A stretch of DNA of 64,000 nucleotides from Deltaproteobacteria bacterium (GTDB lineage Bacteria; Myxococcota_A; UBA9160; JAJDAL01), in assembly GCA_029261875.1 (NCBI GenBank), contig JAJDAL010000049.1, positions 62,001 to 126,000 on the forward strand, read 5' to 3'. The position numbers were made by a program, and so were the translations under genes. Of the stretch, positions 15,583 through 25,043 are shown one piece after another (the stretch's first letter is position 1; each line of letters opens with the position of its first letter). Below the pieces are notes generated by a model that did not search any database, was not told where the DNA came from, and worked only from the letters and a program-made list of their open reading frames with translations.

Positions 15583-18225
15583 CTAATCGAGTTGCGAGTC
15601 GAGTTGGATGACTTTGGCGTCGCCCACGTAGCGATAGCGCTCGGGAACGCAGGTGAGGACGATGATCTGGCATTGGCGTCCCGCGCGCGAAAGCACCGCG
15701 CCCATTTCCGCCAGGCGCTCGGGGTCCGTATGGCCCAGGGCGTCGTCGAGAATCAGCGGCACGCCGTTTTCCTCCGACACCGTGAGGGCCCCCGCCAAGC
15801 GCGCCAGGAGTGAGATCTGCTCGCGCGCCCCGGCGCTGAGATCGCGAAACGCCACCGTGCGACCGGCGAGGGTGCGGCTGGCGACCTGGAGCTGTTCGTC
15901 GAGTTCGACCTGCAGGTCGGGCCCGAAGACGTAGCGGCCGAGGGTTTCGATGCGTTCGCGCAAGGGCGCGGCGTAGGAGCGCCGGGCGGTTTCTCGGGCC
16001 CGGCACAGCGTGTCGTAGAGGAGCTTGGCCGCGCGCGCGCGCCGTAGCAGAGCCCGTTCGTCTTCGATCGCGTGGGCGAGTTCGCCGTGGGCATCCCGCA
16101 CGCGTTCGAACAAGCCTTCTTCCCCGCGCTCCGCCAAGCGCGCGCGCAGGTCGATGCTTTCTTCGTTCAGGCGGGCCAGTTCGGTGCGTACGTTGCGCAG
16201 CGCTGCCTGAGCGTTGTCGGCGCGCAGTGCTACCGCCTCGGGATCGCGCTCCGCCAGGCCGCGCCGCGCCTGGGCGAGGGATTCGGTCAGCGCCTCGAGC
16301 GCCGCTTTCTCGCGTTGGGTACGCGCGTCGAGATCGGAATCCGTTTCGCGGCTGCGCAGCACTTCGAGTTCGTCGGCCTGGCGCGCGAGCTCCGCGGCGC
16401 GCTGACGCCGCTCGACTTCGGCTTCGCGCGACGCGGCTTCGGCGCGCTCGCAAAGGTTCCGGTTCTCCTCGTGGCGCGCTTCTGCGCGCAGGGCGGCCTC
16501 GTTGCAATGGGCGACGGATTGCTCCGCCTCCTCGGCCGCCCGGCGCGCCGCATCGAAATCTCCCGCGACGGGGAAGGCGGCCTGGCGTCGATCGGGGTAG
16601 CCGAACACGCGGCTGCGCAAATGGTCGAGTTTGTTCGCGAAGGTTTCGAGGGAGAGATCGCGGAGATTCTCGCGCAGGGCGCGTTCGCGGGCGTCGATGA
16701 TGCGCTGCGCCTCGCGACCGCGTTCCCGCGCGCTGCGGGCTTGGGCGAGGTCCGCGACAGCGGCTTGTTCGAGCAAGCTGCGGAAGTGCTCCGCCGCCGA
16801 GCGCTGCGCTTCGCGCAGGGAAGCGTCGCGTGTGCTGGCTCGGACTTGCAGGGAGAGGGAGTCGGGCAATTCGAGATCGAGCCGGGGGGCCGCGCGCAAT
16901 TCGAGGAGTTGGCCGGCTTCGAGCGTCACGGGTTCGCCGTCCACGCGAATCTCCAGCGCGTGCTCGGCCTGGAGACGTACCGCGGGCGCATCGGATTCGA
17001 GGCGCGCTTCGGCGCGCTCGGCCTCGAGGTGCGCTTCTTCGAGGCGCGTCAGGCTGGCTTCATCCACGCGAATCTCGAGCAACTTCACCTCGGCCGCTTC
17101 GGCCTGGTCCCGCGCTTCGAGGATGCGGGCTTCGCGCTCTTCGAGCTGGGCGAGATCCAGCTCATCGCGCCGGAAATCGAAATCCTCGCGATTCACCCGC
17201 AGGGTTGCGGTCGCTTCCGCCAAGCGCCGCCGGGCTTGGGCGAGCTGCTCGCCGGATTCCGTCATCGCCTGCTGGGCGCGTTCGAACGCCTTGGGCGCTG
17301 GGTCGGGTTGGGCTTGCGCGGTGGCGGCTTCGCCCAGGGTCGCGATGCGTCGCCGCCGAGATTCGCGGTCCTGGCGTTCCCGTTCTGCGGCCTGGTAGGT
17401 CACGACGGCGGCCTCGTGGCGTACCTCGAGCTGCTCGAGCCGCGCGCTTTCCCGCGCGACCGCGCTCTGCTCCTGGTCCAGGGCGTCGGCGTGGTGGCGC
17501 AGATCTTCGAGGTTGGAGGACGCGGTATCGCGTTCGCGGGCGATTCGCGCGCTGCGTTCGATATCGGATTCCAGGGCGTTCAGGCGCGCTTCGAGCTCGG
17601 CGTGGCGTGTGCGGGCCCGGTCGACGTGGGCCGCGGCATCGCCCAGGTCTTTGCGCTCTTTGCCCGTCCCCGTGTAGTAGCGCTCGCACACTTCGCGCAC
17701 GGCTTCGAACAGACTCTCTTCTTCGCTCCCGACCCGGCTGCCGCCGGCGGCTCGATCGAGGGCGGTCGCCAGGGACGCGTGGTCCGCGAGCTTGGCCTGG
17801 TCGATGCCGTGTCCCTGCTGGATGCGCAAGGCACGCCACAGTTCGAGATCGAGGGTCTCTCCGAGAATCGCGCGCACGCGTTCGTGGGCTTCGCGACCGG
17901 TCCAGCTTTCCGGTGTCGGACGTTCGACCTGCAACTGGGTGCGTGGGTTCTTGTGGAAGCGCTTCGAGTAGGTGAACGCGTAGGGATCGGCTTCGATCTC
18001 GGCTTCCACTTCGCTTCCCGCGTCGCGGTGCACGGGTTTGATGGAGCGCACGCTCTGCTTCGCGGTGGAATCGAGTTCGTCGAACAACAAATCGATGGCC
18101 TCGGCGAGGCTGCTCTTGCCCGCTTCGTTGGGGCCCTGGACGATGGTGACGCCGCACGGCTCGAAGACGACCGTGCGCTCGTCGACGCCCCGGTAGTTGC
18201 GCAAGGTGATGCGGCGAATCCTCAC
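15583..18225 (-). CDS. SbcC/Rad50-like (YhaN-type) coiled-coil ATPase without zinc hook
   Basis: An 880-residue SMC-like ATPase. Walker A is GPNEAGKSS (31-39), the ABC signature is LSAGAREQ (about 787-794), and Walker B is LILDD (about 824-828) followed by the D-loop region. Long charged coiled coils lie between. Rad50/SbcC normally have a CxxC zinc hook at the coil tip; none is present here. Instead the middle has a beta-rich segment (about 434-490, ALEIRVDGEPVTLEAGQL) that may be the dimer hinge. The GTG start sits in a GTGA overlap with the nuclease stop, so the two are coupled and surely form one complex that opens and trims DNA ends in an ATP-dependent way. Cytoplasmic; double-strand break or hairpin processing is the likely role. 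Confidence 0.85.
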   Translation of the reverse strand: MRIRRITLRNYRGVDERTVVFEPCGVTIVQGPNEAGKSSLAEAIDLLFDELDSTAKQSVRSIKPVHRDAGSEVEAEIEADPYAFTYSKRFHKNPRTQLQVERPTPESWTGREAHERVRAILGETLDLELWRALRIQQGHGIDQAKLADHASLATALDRAAGGSRVGSEEESLFEAVREVCERYYTGTGKERKDLGDAAAHVDRARTRHAELEARLNALESDIERSARIARERDTASSNLEDLRHHADALDQEQSAVARESARLEQLEVRHEAAVVTYQAAERERQDRESRRRRIATLGEAATAQAQPDPAPKAFERAQQAMTESGEQLAQARRRLAEATATLRVNREDFDFRRDELDLAQLEEREARILEARDQAEAAEVKLLEIRVDEASLTRLEEAHLEAERAEARLESDAPAVRLQAEHALEIRVDGEPVTLEAGQLLELRAAPRLDLELPDSLSLQVRASTRDASLREAQRSAAEHFRSLLEQAAVADLAQARSARERGREAQRIIDARERALRENLRDLSLETFANKLDHLRSRVFGYPDRRQAAFPVAGDFDAARRAAEEAEQSVAHCNEAALRAEARHEENRNLCERAEAASREAEVERRQRAAELARQADELEVLRSRETDSDLDARTQREKAALEALTESLAQARRGLAERDPEAVALRADNAQAALRNVRTELARLNEESIDLRARLAERGEEGLFERVRDAHGELAHAIEDERALLRRARAAKLLYDTLCRARETARRSYAAPLRERIETLGRYVFGPDLQVELDEQLQVASRTLAGRTVAFRDLSAGAREQISLLARLAGALTVSEENGVPLILDDALGHTDPERLAEMGAVLSRAGRQCQIIVLTCVPERYRYVGDAKVIQLDSQLD

Positions 18226-19346
18226 GGGGAACCCGCCGCCATGCGCAACATCAACGCCAAAGCGTCGCGCGCCGTTTCGCCGTCGGCTCCGGGGGCGAGG
18301 CTCGAACTGCGCAGCTCCTCCAAGGCGTCGCGCGCGAAGCCCGATACGTCGAGGTCTGCGAAATCCGCATCGTGGGCGACGATCTGGAGGGTGTCGTCGA
18401 GTTCGATCGCGGCGAACAAATCCCGGGATCGTTCGATCAGGTCGTCGAAGCGGGCACGCTCGCGCAGGCCGAGGCTTCCGACGCACGACAGCTTCACGAT
18501 CGTGCGGCCCTTGTCGCGAATGTCGCCGAGCCAGCGCTCCAGACGATCGAGATCGGCGGCGCCGTTCACCTCGAAGTCGCGTTCGCGCAGAAACTGCCAG
18601 CTGCCGATGCGGTGCGGTCGAACGCGAATCGCGTCGCGGTCGAGCTCCACCACCAGCGCGTGACCCGGTTGTTGTTCCACGTAGTCCGTGGGTTCCGGCG
18701 CCCCGGCGTACCAGATGCGTTCGCCGTCCCCCACGCGGGTCAGGGAATGGCGATCACCCAGGGCGACGAAGTGAATCCGTCCGTCCGCCAGGGCGCGCTC
18801 GGCGGCTTCGAGTTCGATCCGGTCCGGCGCGTCGCGTTGCGGCGACAATACGTCGATGCCGCCGTGCGCCACGGCCACGCGGATGCCCGCGGTCTTGGCG
18901 AGGGGCGCACAGGCGCGGGCCAGCAGATCTTCGAGAGGGCGCTTGCTCGACCACGGGGCGCCGACGATTTCCACGCCCGGTGACACTTCGATCGGATCGC
19001 TCGACTCGAGTACCCGCACGCCCGGCGGGCAATGCTCGCGGAAGGCCGCGCTGCGAAACACGCTGCCGGCGTCGAGGGGGTCGTGGTTGCCGGGCAACAG
19101 GAACACCGGGGTTTCGAATTCCGCCAGGGCTTCGAGGGCGCGCGCCACCGTGCGCCGTTCCACCTGGTTGGATTCGAAGACGTCGCCGCACACCACCGTG
19201 AAGCCACAATTCTCGTCGCGTGCGAGCGCTGCCATGCGGGTGATCGCGTCGAAGCGCGCCTCGCTGAAGCGCGCCTGGGCATCGGCGTTCAGGAAGTGCC
19301 GGGTCATGCCCAGCTGCCAGTCCCCGGTGTGGAGAAAGCGGATCAT
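18222..19346 (-). CDS. SbcD/Mre11-like DNA repair exonuclease
   Basis: A 374-residue calcineurin-type phosphoesterase. The metal motifs are in order: LHTGDWQLG (5-13), CGDVFESN, GNHDP, VAHGG and ALGDRHS. In the first motif the usual DxH is DxQ, as also occurs in some COG0420 exonucleases, so one manganese ligand may differ; the fifth motif is GDRH instead of GHxH. The C-terminal 130 residues form a capping region that would contact the SbcC-like partner. It is preceded by a YciI-like gene (ATGA overlap) and followed by the ATPase (GTGA overlap). Expected role: nuclease subunit that trims blocked or hairpin DNA ends. Confidence 0.85.
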   Translation of the reverse strand: MIRFLHTGDWQLGMTRHFLNADAQARFSEARFDAITRMAALARDENCGFTVVCGDVFESNQVERRTVARALEALAEFETPVFLLPGNHDPLDAGSVFRSAAFREHCPPGVRVLESSDPIEVSPGVEIVGAPWSSKRPLEDLLARACAPLAKTAGIRVAVAHGGIDVLSPQRDAPDRIELEAAERALADGRIHFVALGDRHSLTRVGDGERIWYAGAPEPTDYVEQQPGHALVVELDRDAIRVRPHRIGSWQFLRERDFEVNGAADLDRLERWLGDIRDKGRTIVKLSCVGSLGLRERARFDDLIERSRDLFAAIELDDTLQIVAHDADFADLDVSGFARDALEELRSSSLAPGADGETARDALALMLRMAAGSP

Positions 19347-19642
19347 CCCGCCTTGCCGCGCGGAAAGACGACTTTGGTTTCGAACACCTCGTAGGAGGCG
19401 AAGATGCCCTGGGTCACGTAGGGGTCGCGTGCGGCGATCGCCTGGGCTTCGGCGAGATCGGCCGCTTCGAACACCACCAGGCTGCCGGTGGGCGCGCCGG
19501 TTGCGTCGAGCAGCGGCCCGGCGTGGTGGATCCGGCCGGCCGCGTCCAGGGGCTCCATGCCCGCCAGGTGCGCCTCCCGGTGTTGTTTGCGGAGCGCGAG
19601 ACCCTGCTCCCCATCGCGTCCAATCAGTGCAAAGAGCGGCAC
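19343..19642 (-). CDS. YciI-family small protein
   Basis: A 99-residue protein of the YciI (dimeric alpha-beta barrel) family: opening PLFALIGRDG, a central HREAHLAGMEPL, GSLVVFEAADLAEAQAIAARDPYV, and an IFASYEVFETK end, which is the standard order. GTG 19642 is chosen because it gives the family N-terminus and has a G-rich ribosome site ahead of it; the longer upstream frame has no bias. It is the first gene of the repair operon and overlaps the nuclease start as ATGA. YciI proteins may be small enzymes or binding proteins; function is not established. Why it heads a DNA-repair operon is unknown. Confidence 0.8.
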   Translation of the reverse strand: MPLFALIGRDGEQGLALRKQHREAHLAGMEPLDAAGRIHHAGPLLDATGAPTGSLVVFEAADLAEAQAIAARDPYVTQGIFASYEVFETKVVFPRGKAG

Positions 19643-19880
19643 TTCGTCCCCCCTGCCTGCACCGCGCCGGGCTGTGTCATCCGGAAAGTCCCCCCAAAAC
19701 GCAGATGATACTCCAGGGGCGGGCGCTGCAGGGCGGGGGATTTCCATGGAAGGGCTTGGGGTTCGCTGGACGCCTGCGCGCGGGTTTCCGGCCCGCGAAT
19801 CCGCGCCGGGAAGCGAAACCCCGCGCGCCGGTCTGCCGATGCTCCCGATAGGCGCACGGGCAGCGCCAAGGTGGGGAGTC

Positions 19881-21125
19881 ATGTCGGGCAGCGCAGACAT
19901 TTTCATCGGGCGACAGCCCATCATGGACCGGTCCCAGAAGGTGGCCGCCTACGAACTCCTGTTTCGCGGCTCCGCTACGGCGACGAGCGCGGTCATCACG
20001 GATTTCGATCGCGCTTCCGCACGCGTGCTGGTCGACACCTTCGGCACCATGGGGGCCGAGGCCGTGATCGGTCCGCACCTGGGCTTCGTCAATCTCACGG
20101 CCCAGATGTTGATGAGCGATACCCTCGAAGCCCTGCCCGCCGACAAGGTCGTGCTCGAGATTCTCGAAACCATCGAAGCCGATTCCGCCGTGCGCGCGCG
20201 CTGTGAAGACTTGAAGGCCCGCGGCTTCACCCTCGCGCTGGACGATTACGTCGAAGACGATCCCCGCGAGTGTCTGCTCGATCTGGTGAAGTACGTGAAG
20301 GTCGACATGCCGGCGATCTCCAAAGAGGGCTTGCCCTGGCTGGTCCGACGCCTGAAGCGCGAGAAGGTGATCCTGCTGGCGGAGAAAGTGGAGGAACCCG
20401 AAGAGTTCGAGCGCTACCACGAACTCGGTTTCGATCTGTTCCAGGGCTATTACTTCGCGCGCCCGGCCACCATTTCGGGCAAGCGTCTCGATCCCTCGCG
20501 CGTGACCTTGTTGCGTCTGCTCCAACAACTCGGTCGCGATGCCGAGTTCGAAGAAATGTCCGAGAGCTTCAAGATGAACGCCAACCTCGGTGTGAACCTG
20601 TTGCGGCTCGTGAACTCCGCCGCCATGGCGCGCACCTGCAAGATCACGACGGTTCAGCAGGCTCTCGTGTATCTGGGCAAGAAGCAGCTCCAGCGCTGGC
20701 TCAATCTGCTCTTGTTCGTTGGCGAAGATCACCGCGGCTACGACAATCCCCTGCTCCAGAGTGCGGCCATGCGGGGGCGCCTGATGGAACTGCTCGCCCA
20801 TGCGAAGGTCGAAGGGGAGAAGACGGTGGCGGAGGACGACGGGGCCTTCCTGACCGGGATGCTGTCGCTGATCGACGTATTGCTCGGGGTTCCCAAGGAG
20901 GAGTTGATCGAGCAGTTGAATCTCGACGAAGAGATTCGCAACGCGCTGCTCGATCACGATGGCGAACTCGGCGGAATGCTGAAGATCGTCGAGAAATGCG
21001 AGCAGACGGATCTCACGGGCATGGAGGAGCTGCTGCGCGGCCAGGGGCTCAGCAACAATCTGCTCGTCGAAGCCCAGCTCTCCGCCTACACCTGGGTCAA
21101 CGGGCTGGGCTCGGAACTCCGCTAG
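19881..21125 (+). CDS. EAL-HDOD signalling protein (YuxH/CdgJ-like)
   Basis: A 414-residue two-domain regulator. The N-terminal 200 residues are an EAL-like domain (FIGRQPIMDRSQKVAAYELLFRG, EILETIEAD, GFTLALDDYVEDD, KVDM, LLAEKVE, FQGYYFARP). Metal-binding acidic residues of active phosphodiesterases are partly lost (EAL is ELL here), so it probably binds but does not hydrolyse c-di-GMP. The C-terminal half is an HDOD domain (MNANLGVNLLRLVNSAA, VQQALVYLGKKQLQRWLNL), a protein-interaction fold related to HD hydrolases. ATG 19881 follows GGGGAG at a proper distance. It stands alone. In other bacteria such proteins tune motility or surface attachment. Confidence 0.85.
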   Translation: MSGSADIFIGRQPIMDRSQKVAAYELLFRGSATATSAVITDFDRASARVLVDTFGTMGAEAVIGPHLGFVNLTAQMLMSDTLEALPADKVVLEILETIEADSAVRARCEDLKARGFTLALDDYVEDDPRECLLDLVKYVKVDMPAISKEGLPWLVRRLKREKVILLAEKVEEPEEFERYHELGFDLFQGYYFARPATISGKRLDPSRVTLLRLLQQLGRDAEFEEMSESFKMNANLGVNLLRLVNSAAMARTCKITTVQQALVYLGKKQLQRWLNLLLFVGEDHRGYDNPLLQSAAMRGRLMELLAHAKVEGEKTVAEDDGAFLTGMLSLIDVLLGVPKEELIEQLNLDEEIRNALLDHDGELGGMLKIVEKCEQTDLTGMEELLRGQGLSNNLLVEAQLSAYTWVNGLGSELR

Positions 21126-21159
21126 GGGCGATCCATCGACCCCCGCACTTTCATTCTCT

Positions 21160-22167
21160 CTACAGATAGAACGGGAAGATGGCGCCCACGGCCAGGCCGA
21201 GCACGAAGAGGCCGCCCGCGCTGCGCGTCAGCAGAAACGCCCAGGCGACGTACCACAAGGGCCAGATCGGAAAGTTTTCCGGGGGCGTTTCGGGGCGGGG
21301 TTCAGAATATACTTTAAGGATGGCGCGGAGCCGGGGCAGGGCACCGAACACCAGCAGCGTCCAGACGCTCAGGGTGCCCGTCAGAACCAGCACCGGAACC
21401 AGGAAGAAGAAGCTCACCATCAGGGCCTGGGTGAAGTGGCGGGCCGGATCCTTGCCGAGGATGACGGGCAGGGTGCGGATGCCCTTGGCGGCGTCGGCAT
21501 CGTGCTTGTCCACGTGCTTTCCCATCAAGACCGTCATCACCAGGATCGCGTAGGGGAGGCTGGCCGCCAGCACCCACGGCGCGAAGACACCGGTCGTCAC
21601 GTAATAGGTTCCGCCGATCATCAGCGGACCCCAGACCAGGCACACGCCGGGTTCGCCCCAGCCGCGATGCTTCAGCTTCAGCGGAGGCGCCACGTAGAAG
21701 ACGCTGATGAACAGGCCCGCGAGGGCGAAGAGCAGGGTCGGCCAACCGACGGCGACGGTGAGGTAGATCAGGATACCGAGGTCGATCAGGTTGGTGACCG
21801 CGATCGCGGCCAACAAGCCCTGCTTGGAGATCAGGCCCGACAGGATCGGGTGCGGGGCGTATTGCGTGCGGACGTATTCGTCCGTGTCGACGCCGCCTTC
21901 GGTGTCGAAGTAATCGTTGATCATGTTGTTGGCCGCGTGGGCGAACAGGATGCCCAGCATGGCGAGGCCGAAGTGGAGCCACTCGATCGGGGGCTTGGCG
22001 GGGTCCGCCAGGGCGAGCAGGCCGCCCAGGGCGCCGGAGATCAGCGTCATGGGAAAGACGCTGGCGCGTACGATGATGAGCCAACGCGAGATCGGGTCCA
22101 TCGCTCGCTCGGAGGACAGGTTCTGGGTTCGAATGATCTCGCCCCAATTTTCCAACACCGATGCCAT
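21160..22167 (-). CDS. UbiA-family prenyltransferase (MenA/UbiA-like)
   Basis: A 335-residue integral membrane prenyltransferase with about eight or nine hydrophobic segments. The first Asp-rich motif is NNMINDYFDTEGGVD (about 86-100) and the second is DKHDADAAKGIRTLPV (about 210-225), the two metal-diphosphate sites of the UbiA superfamily. It transfers a polyprenyl chain onto an aromatic or other acceptor such as a quinone precursor. ATG 22167 is supported by AGGAG eight bases upstream. It is divergent from the GMC dehydrogenase operon, with 132 bases between. MenA-type versus other acceptors cannot be decided because no menaquinone gene is nearby. Confidence 0.85.
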   Translation of the reverse strand: MASVLENWGEIIRTQNLSSERAMDPISRWLIIVRASVFPMTLISGALGGLLALADPAKPPIEWLHFGLAMLGILFAHAANNMINDYFDTEGGVDTDEYVRTQYAPHPILSGLISKQGLLAAIAVTNLIDLGILIYLTVAVGWPTLLFALAGLFISVFYVAPPLKLKHRGWGEPGVCLVWGPLMIGGTYYVTTGVFAPWVLAASLPYAILVMTVLMGKHVDKHDADAAKGIRTLPVILGKDPARHFTQALMVSFFFLVPVLVLTGTLSVWTLLVFGALPRLRAILKVYSEPRPETPPENFPIWPLWYVAWAFLLTRSAGGLFVLGLAVGAIFPFYL

Positions 22168-22299
22168 CGTGGTCTCCTCGGCCGACAGCTTTGCAGAACA
22201 CAGCCGGAGGTGCGAATCGGCGAATCGGGTCCGTCGGGGTGCTGCGGCGGCGCGATTTCCCTGCGACGCGGCGGCGCCCCCGTCCGGTATGCTGGTGCG

Positions 22300-22953
22300 A
22301 TGGCTTGGGTATTTCTCCTCGTCGCGGGATGCGTGGCGATCGTTGCCGCGCGACGGCTCTTCTTCGGATACGCGGCACCCGCACAGCCCCTGGCGGCCTT
22401 GCGGCTCGGCGAATACGCGGTGGTTCAAGCGGCGGCGAACGCCGTCTACCCGCCCGGCGGTGCCCTCGAAGCGTCGGGCGAGCAGGCGCGTGTGGGGGCC
22501 TACGCGGACCGCTACCTCCAGGCCTTGCCCGCCCGCACGAGCACACTGATGCGATTGCTGTTCTTCGCCGTCGAGCACGGGACGCTCGTGTTCGCGGCGC
22601 CGGGCCCCGGCGGCAGGCGGCGCTTTTCTTCCCTCGCGACGGAGCAGCAAGTCGCCTTGCTCGAGAGCTGGCGCACGAGCCGCTTCTTTCCCCTGCGGCT
22701 GATCTTCACCAGCCTGCGCGCGATTCTGACCATGGGCTATTTCGCGAGTCCCGAGGTGCTGCGGCCGTTGCGTCTGGCCCCCTACGCGATCGAAACTCCG
22801 GTCCGCGAAGCCGATCTGTTGTTTCCTGGAATCGGACAATCGCGCGCATCGATTCGCCACACCGCGGCGGACGTCGCCGCGTCTCGGGAAACTTCGGCCA
22901 CGCCTTTGGATCCCGACGGTCCGCTTCATCCCCGCTTTCGGGAGCGCACATGA
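22300..22953 (+). CDS. Membrane-anchored small subunit of a GMC dehydrogenase (gluconate 2-dehydrogenase subunit 3-like)
   Basis: A 217-residue protein with one N-terminal hydrophobic helix (about residues 3-20) and a helical domain containing AAANAVYPPGGALEASGEQARVG and YLQALP, which resembles the gluconate 2-dehydrogenase subunit 3 family. Such subunits partner flavin-containing GMC large subunits. It precedes the GMC gene with an ATGA overlap, which supports that role. The ATG gives the membrane helix at the N-terminus. The final 40 residues are unremarkable. I rate the family assignment as moderate because the motif is short. Confidence 0.65.
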   Translation: MAWVFLLVAGCVAIVAARRLFFGYAAPAQPLAALRLGEYAVVQAAANAVYPPGGALEASGEQARVGAYADRYLQALPARTSTLMRLLFFAVEHGTLVFAAPGPGGRRRFSSLATEQQVALLESWRTSRFFPLRLIFTSLRAILTMGYFASPEVLRPLRLAPYAIETPVREADLLFPGIGQSRASIRHTAADVAASRETSATPLDPDGPLHPRFRERT

Positions 22954-24482
22954 CCCCGCCCGCCGGCGACGTCCGGGTGTTTGCCGATTACCAGGGCGAC
23001 TTCACCGAAGAGGCGGACGTGGTGGTGGTGGGGTCCGGGCCTTGCGGTGCGGTGGTGGCGAAGGAACTCGCCTGTGCGGGGGCGCGCGTGGTGTTGCTCG
23101 AAGAGGGGCCACCCTTCACGCCGGACGACTTCGAACTCGACGGCGCGCTCTCCATGGCGCGCACCATGCGCGAAGGGGGCTTGCGGGCGACCCGGGGCTA
23201 CGTGATGCCCACCATGCAGGCCATGGCGTTGGGCGGCGGGTCGCTGGTGAATTCCGCCATCTGCGTGCGGGCGCCGGAAAGCGTTTTCGCCCGTTGGTCC
23301 GAGGGCTTCGCGCTCGAGCACACCACACGCGCGGAACTCGATCCGCATTACGACGCCGTGTCGGAATTCCTCGGCATCGCGCCCACACCCGAAAACGTTC
23401 AGGGTCGTCGGAACCTGCTGTTCAAACAGGGCTGCGACGCACTGGGAATCTCGAGCGAGTCCATCGCGCGCAACGTGCGCGGCTGTCGCGGTAGTGGTGA
23501 ATGCTTTACCGGCTGTCGCTCGCGCGCCAAGCAGTCCATGGATCTCTCCTATATCCCCGCCGCGATCCGCGCCGGGGCGCGCGTGCTCACGTCCGTCCAG
23601 GCCCAGGAAGTCCTCCACGAGGGCGATCGCGCGAAGGGTGTCGTGGGTCAGGTGGTGGAGCCGCTGACGGGGCGCACGAGCTATCGCTTTCGCGTCAACG
23701 CCAAGATCGTGGTGTTGGCGGCCGGCGTGATGGCGACTCCCGTGTTGCTCCAGAAGAGCGGAAACCTCGCGAATCGCTCGGGGCAGGTCGGTGAGAACCT
23801 TCAGTTCCATCCGGGTGTCGCCATCATGGGCATCTTTCCCGAGCGCGTGGAACCCCAGTTCGGAGCCACCCAGGGCTATCAATCCCTCCACTACATCGAA
23901 GAGGGCTTCAAGCTCGAAACCCTGTGGGCACCGCCCGGTGTCCTGGCGGTGCGCTTGCCCGGGTTTGGTCGCGAGCTGAAGGATCGCCTGGCGGAGCTTC
24001 CGTATTCCGCGGTGTGGGACGCGATCGCGAGTTGTCACCGCAGCCTCGGGAGCGTGCGCGCAAGGCGCCGCGGACTGGACCCGCTGCTCACCTACCGGTT
24101 GGACCCGGAAGACGTGAAGATCATGAATCGCGCGTTGTGGGTGCTGGCGGAGATCTTCTTTGCGGCGGGGGCGAAGAAGATCCTGCCCGGCGTCCACGGG
24201 ATGCCGGACGAGATCTTCTCCCTGAAGGAAGCGGAGGTCTTGCGCGATCGCCCGCTCAAGCCGACGGACATTGTGACTGCGGGCAACCACGTCTTTTGCA
24301 CCACGCGGATGCACGGCGACCCCGACCGCGGCGTCGTAGACGAAGACGGCAAGTGCCACGACCTCGAGAATCTCTACATCGCCGACACGGGCATCTTCCC
24401 CCAATGCACGGGCGTGAATCCGATGCTGACGGGTATGGCCCTGGCCCACCGCACGTCGGGCCGCATCGCCGAGCACCTCTAG
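22950..24482 (+). CDS. GMC-family FAD-dependent oxidoreductase (dehydrogenase large subunit)
   Basis: A 510-residue GMC oxidoreductase. The FAD-binding Rossmann motif is VVVVGSGPCGAVVAKEL (23-39), followed by LLEEGPP. The second family signature is seen in QAMALGGGSLVNSAICVRAP (about 90-109). A cysteine-bearing run GCRGSGECFTGCRSRAKQS (about 180-198) matches the pattern of cholesterol-oxidase and choline-dehydrogenase relatives. The C-terminal half has NLYIADTGIFPQCTGVNPMLTG, the second FAD contact. It oxidises an alcohol, probably of a sterol, sugar or long-chain type, and passes electrons through the small subunit to the membrane. The preceding gene overlaps as ATGA. No Tat signal is visible on this subunit. 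The substrate is not known. Confidence 0.87.
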   Translation: MTPPAGDVRVFADYQGDFTEEADVVVVGSGPCGAVVAKELACAGARVVLLEEGPPFTPDDFELDGALSMARTMREGGLRATRGYVMPTMQAMALGGGSLVNSAICVRAPESVFARWSEGFALEHTTRAELDPHYDAVSEFLGIAPTPENVQGRRNLLFKQGCDALGISSESIARNVRGCRGSGECFTGCRSRAKQSMDLSYIPAAIRAGARVLTSVQAQEVLHEGDRAKGVVGQVVEPLTGRTSYRFRVNAKIVVLAAGVMATPVLLQKSGNLANRSGQVGENLQFHPGVAIMGIFPERVEPQFGATQGYQSLHYIEEGFKLETLWAPPGVLAVRLPGFGRELKDRLAELPYSAVWDAIASCHRSLGSVRARRRGLDPLLTYRLDPEDVKIMNRALWVLAEIFFAAGAKKILPGVHGMPDEIFSLKEAEVLRDRPLKPTDIVTAGNHVFCTTRMHGDPDRGVVDEDGKCHDLENLYIADTGIFPQCTGVNPMLTGMALAHRTSGRIAEHL

Positions 24483-24548
24483 AAACTTAAAGTGATGCCT
24501 TAGGGGTTTCGCGGGCGGTCCGGGAGGGGGCTCCGGCCCGGGCGGGTC

Positions 24549-25043
24549 TCACGGCAGCGCGAACTCGAGCACGATGGGAAGGAACACGCGCGGCTCGATC
24601 TCGCCGCGTTGCGTCTGGCGCCGGCCGTCGTGTTCGACCTCGATCCAGAAGGGCACGGGACCGCCGTGTCCCGGGCAGGGTTGTGGATAATCGACGCCCA
24701 CGCGGTAGCGACCCGGCTGCGGACTCGGGAACGAAATGCGTTCGATGCGCGGCGCCGGGGCCCGGCAGGTTTGGTCGCGCTCCAGGCTTCCGCCCGAGAG
24801 AGAGGGCGTGTTGGCGAAGTAGACCGTTTCCTGGTTGGGTTCCGTAAGAAACAGGTCGAGATCGCCCCCGGCCCCGAACACCAACCGAACGCGGAGTTCC
24901 GATGCGGCCGCTGCGCTCGGTTCCCCGGCGAGTGCCGTGGCGAGTTCATCCCAGCCCGCTCCCGGAGGAGAGGACCGCGCGCAGCCCGATACGGCGAGCA
25001 GCAGCGCGAGTGCGGCGAATTCATACTGGCCCCGTGTCGGCAT
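24549..25043 (-). CDS. Predicted lipoprotein, 164 residues
   Basis: The product opens with a short basic head and a hydrophobic run ending in lipobox AVSGC (Cys21), then a secreted domain of about 140 residues. It includes a beta-sandwich-like pattern (RVRLVFGAGGDLDLFLTEP, YRVGVDYPQPC, VPFWIEVEH) of the sort found in pre-peptidase C-terminal domain folds. Two Cys pairs may form disulfides. The ATG at 25043 gives a good signal peptide although no strong ribosome site precedes it. It stands alone, opposite the metallopeptidase. I do not recognise a named family with certainty, so no activity is assigned. Confidence 0.6.
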   Translation of the reverse strand: MPTRGQYEFAALALLLAVSGCARSSPPGAGWDELATALAGEPSAAAASELRVRLVFGAGGDLDLFLTEPNQETVYFANTPSLSGGSLERDQTCRAPAPRIERISFPSPQPGRYRVGVDYPQPCPGHGGPVPFWIEVEHDGRRQTQRGEIEPRVFLPIVLEFALP

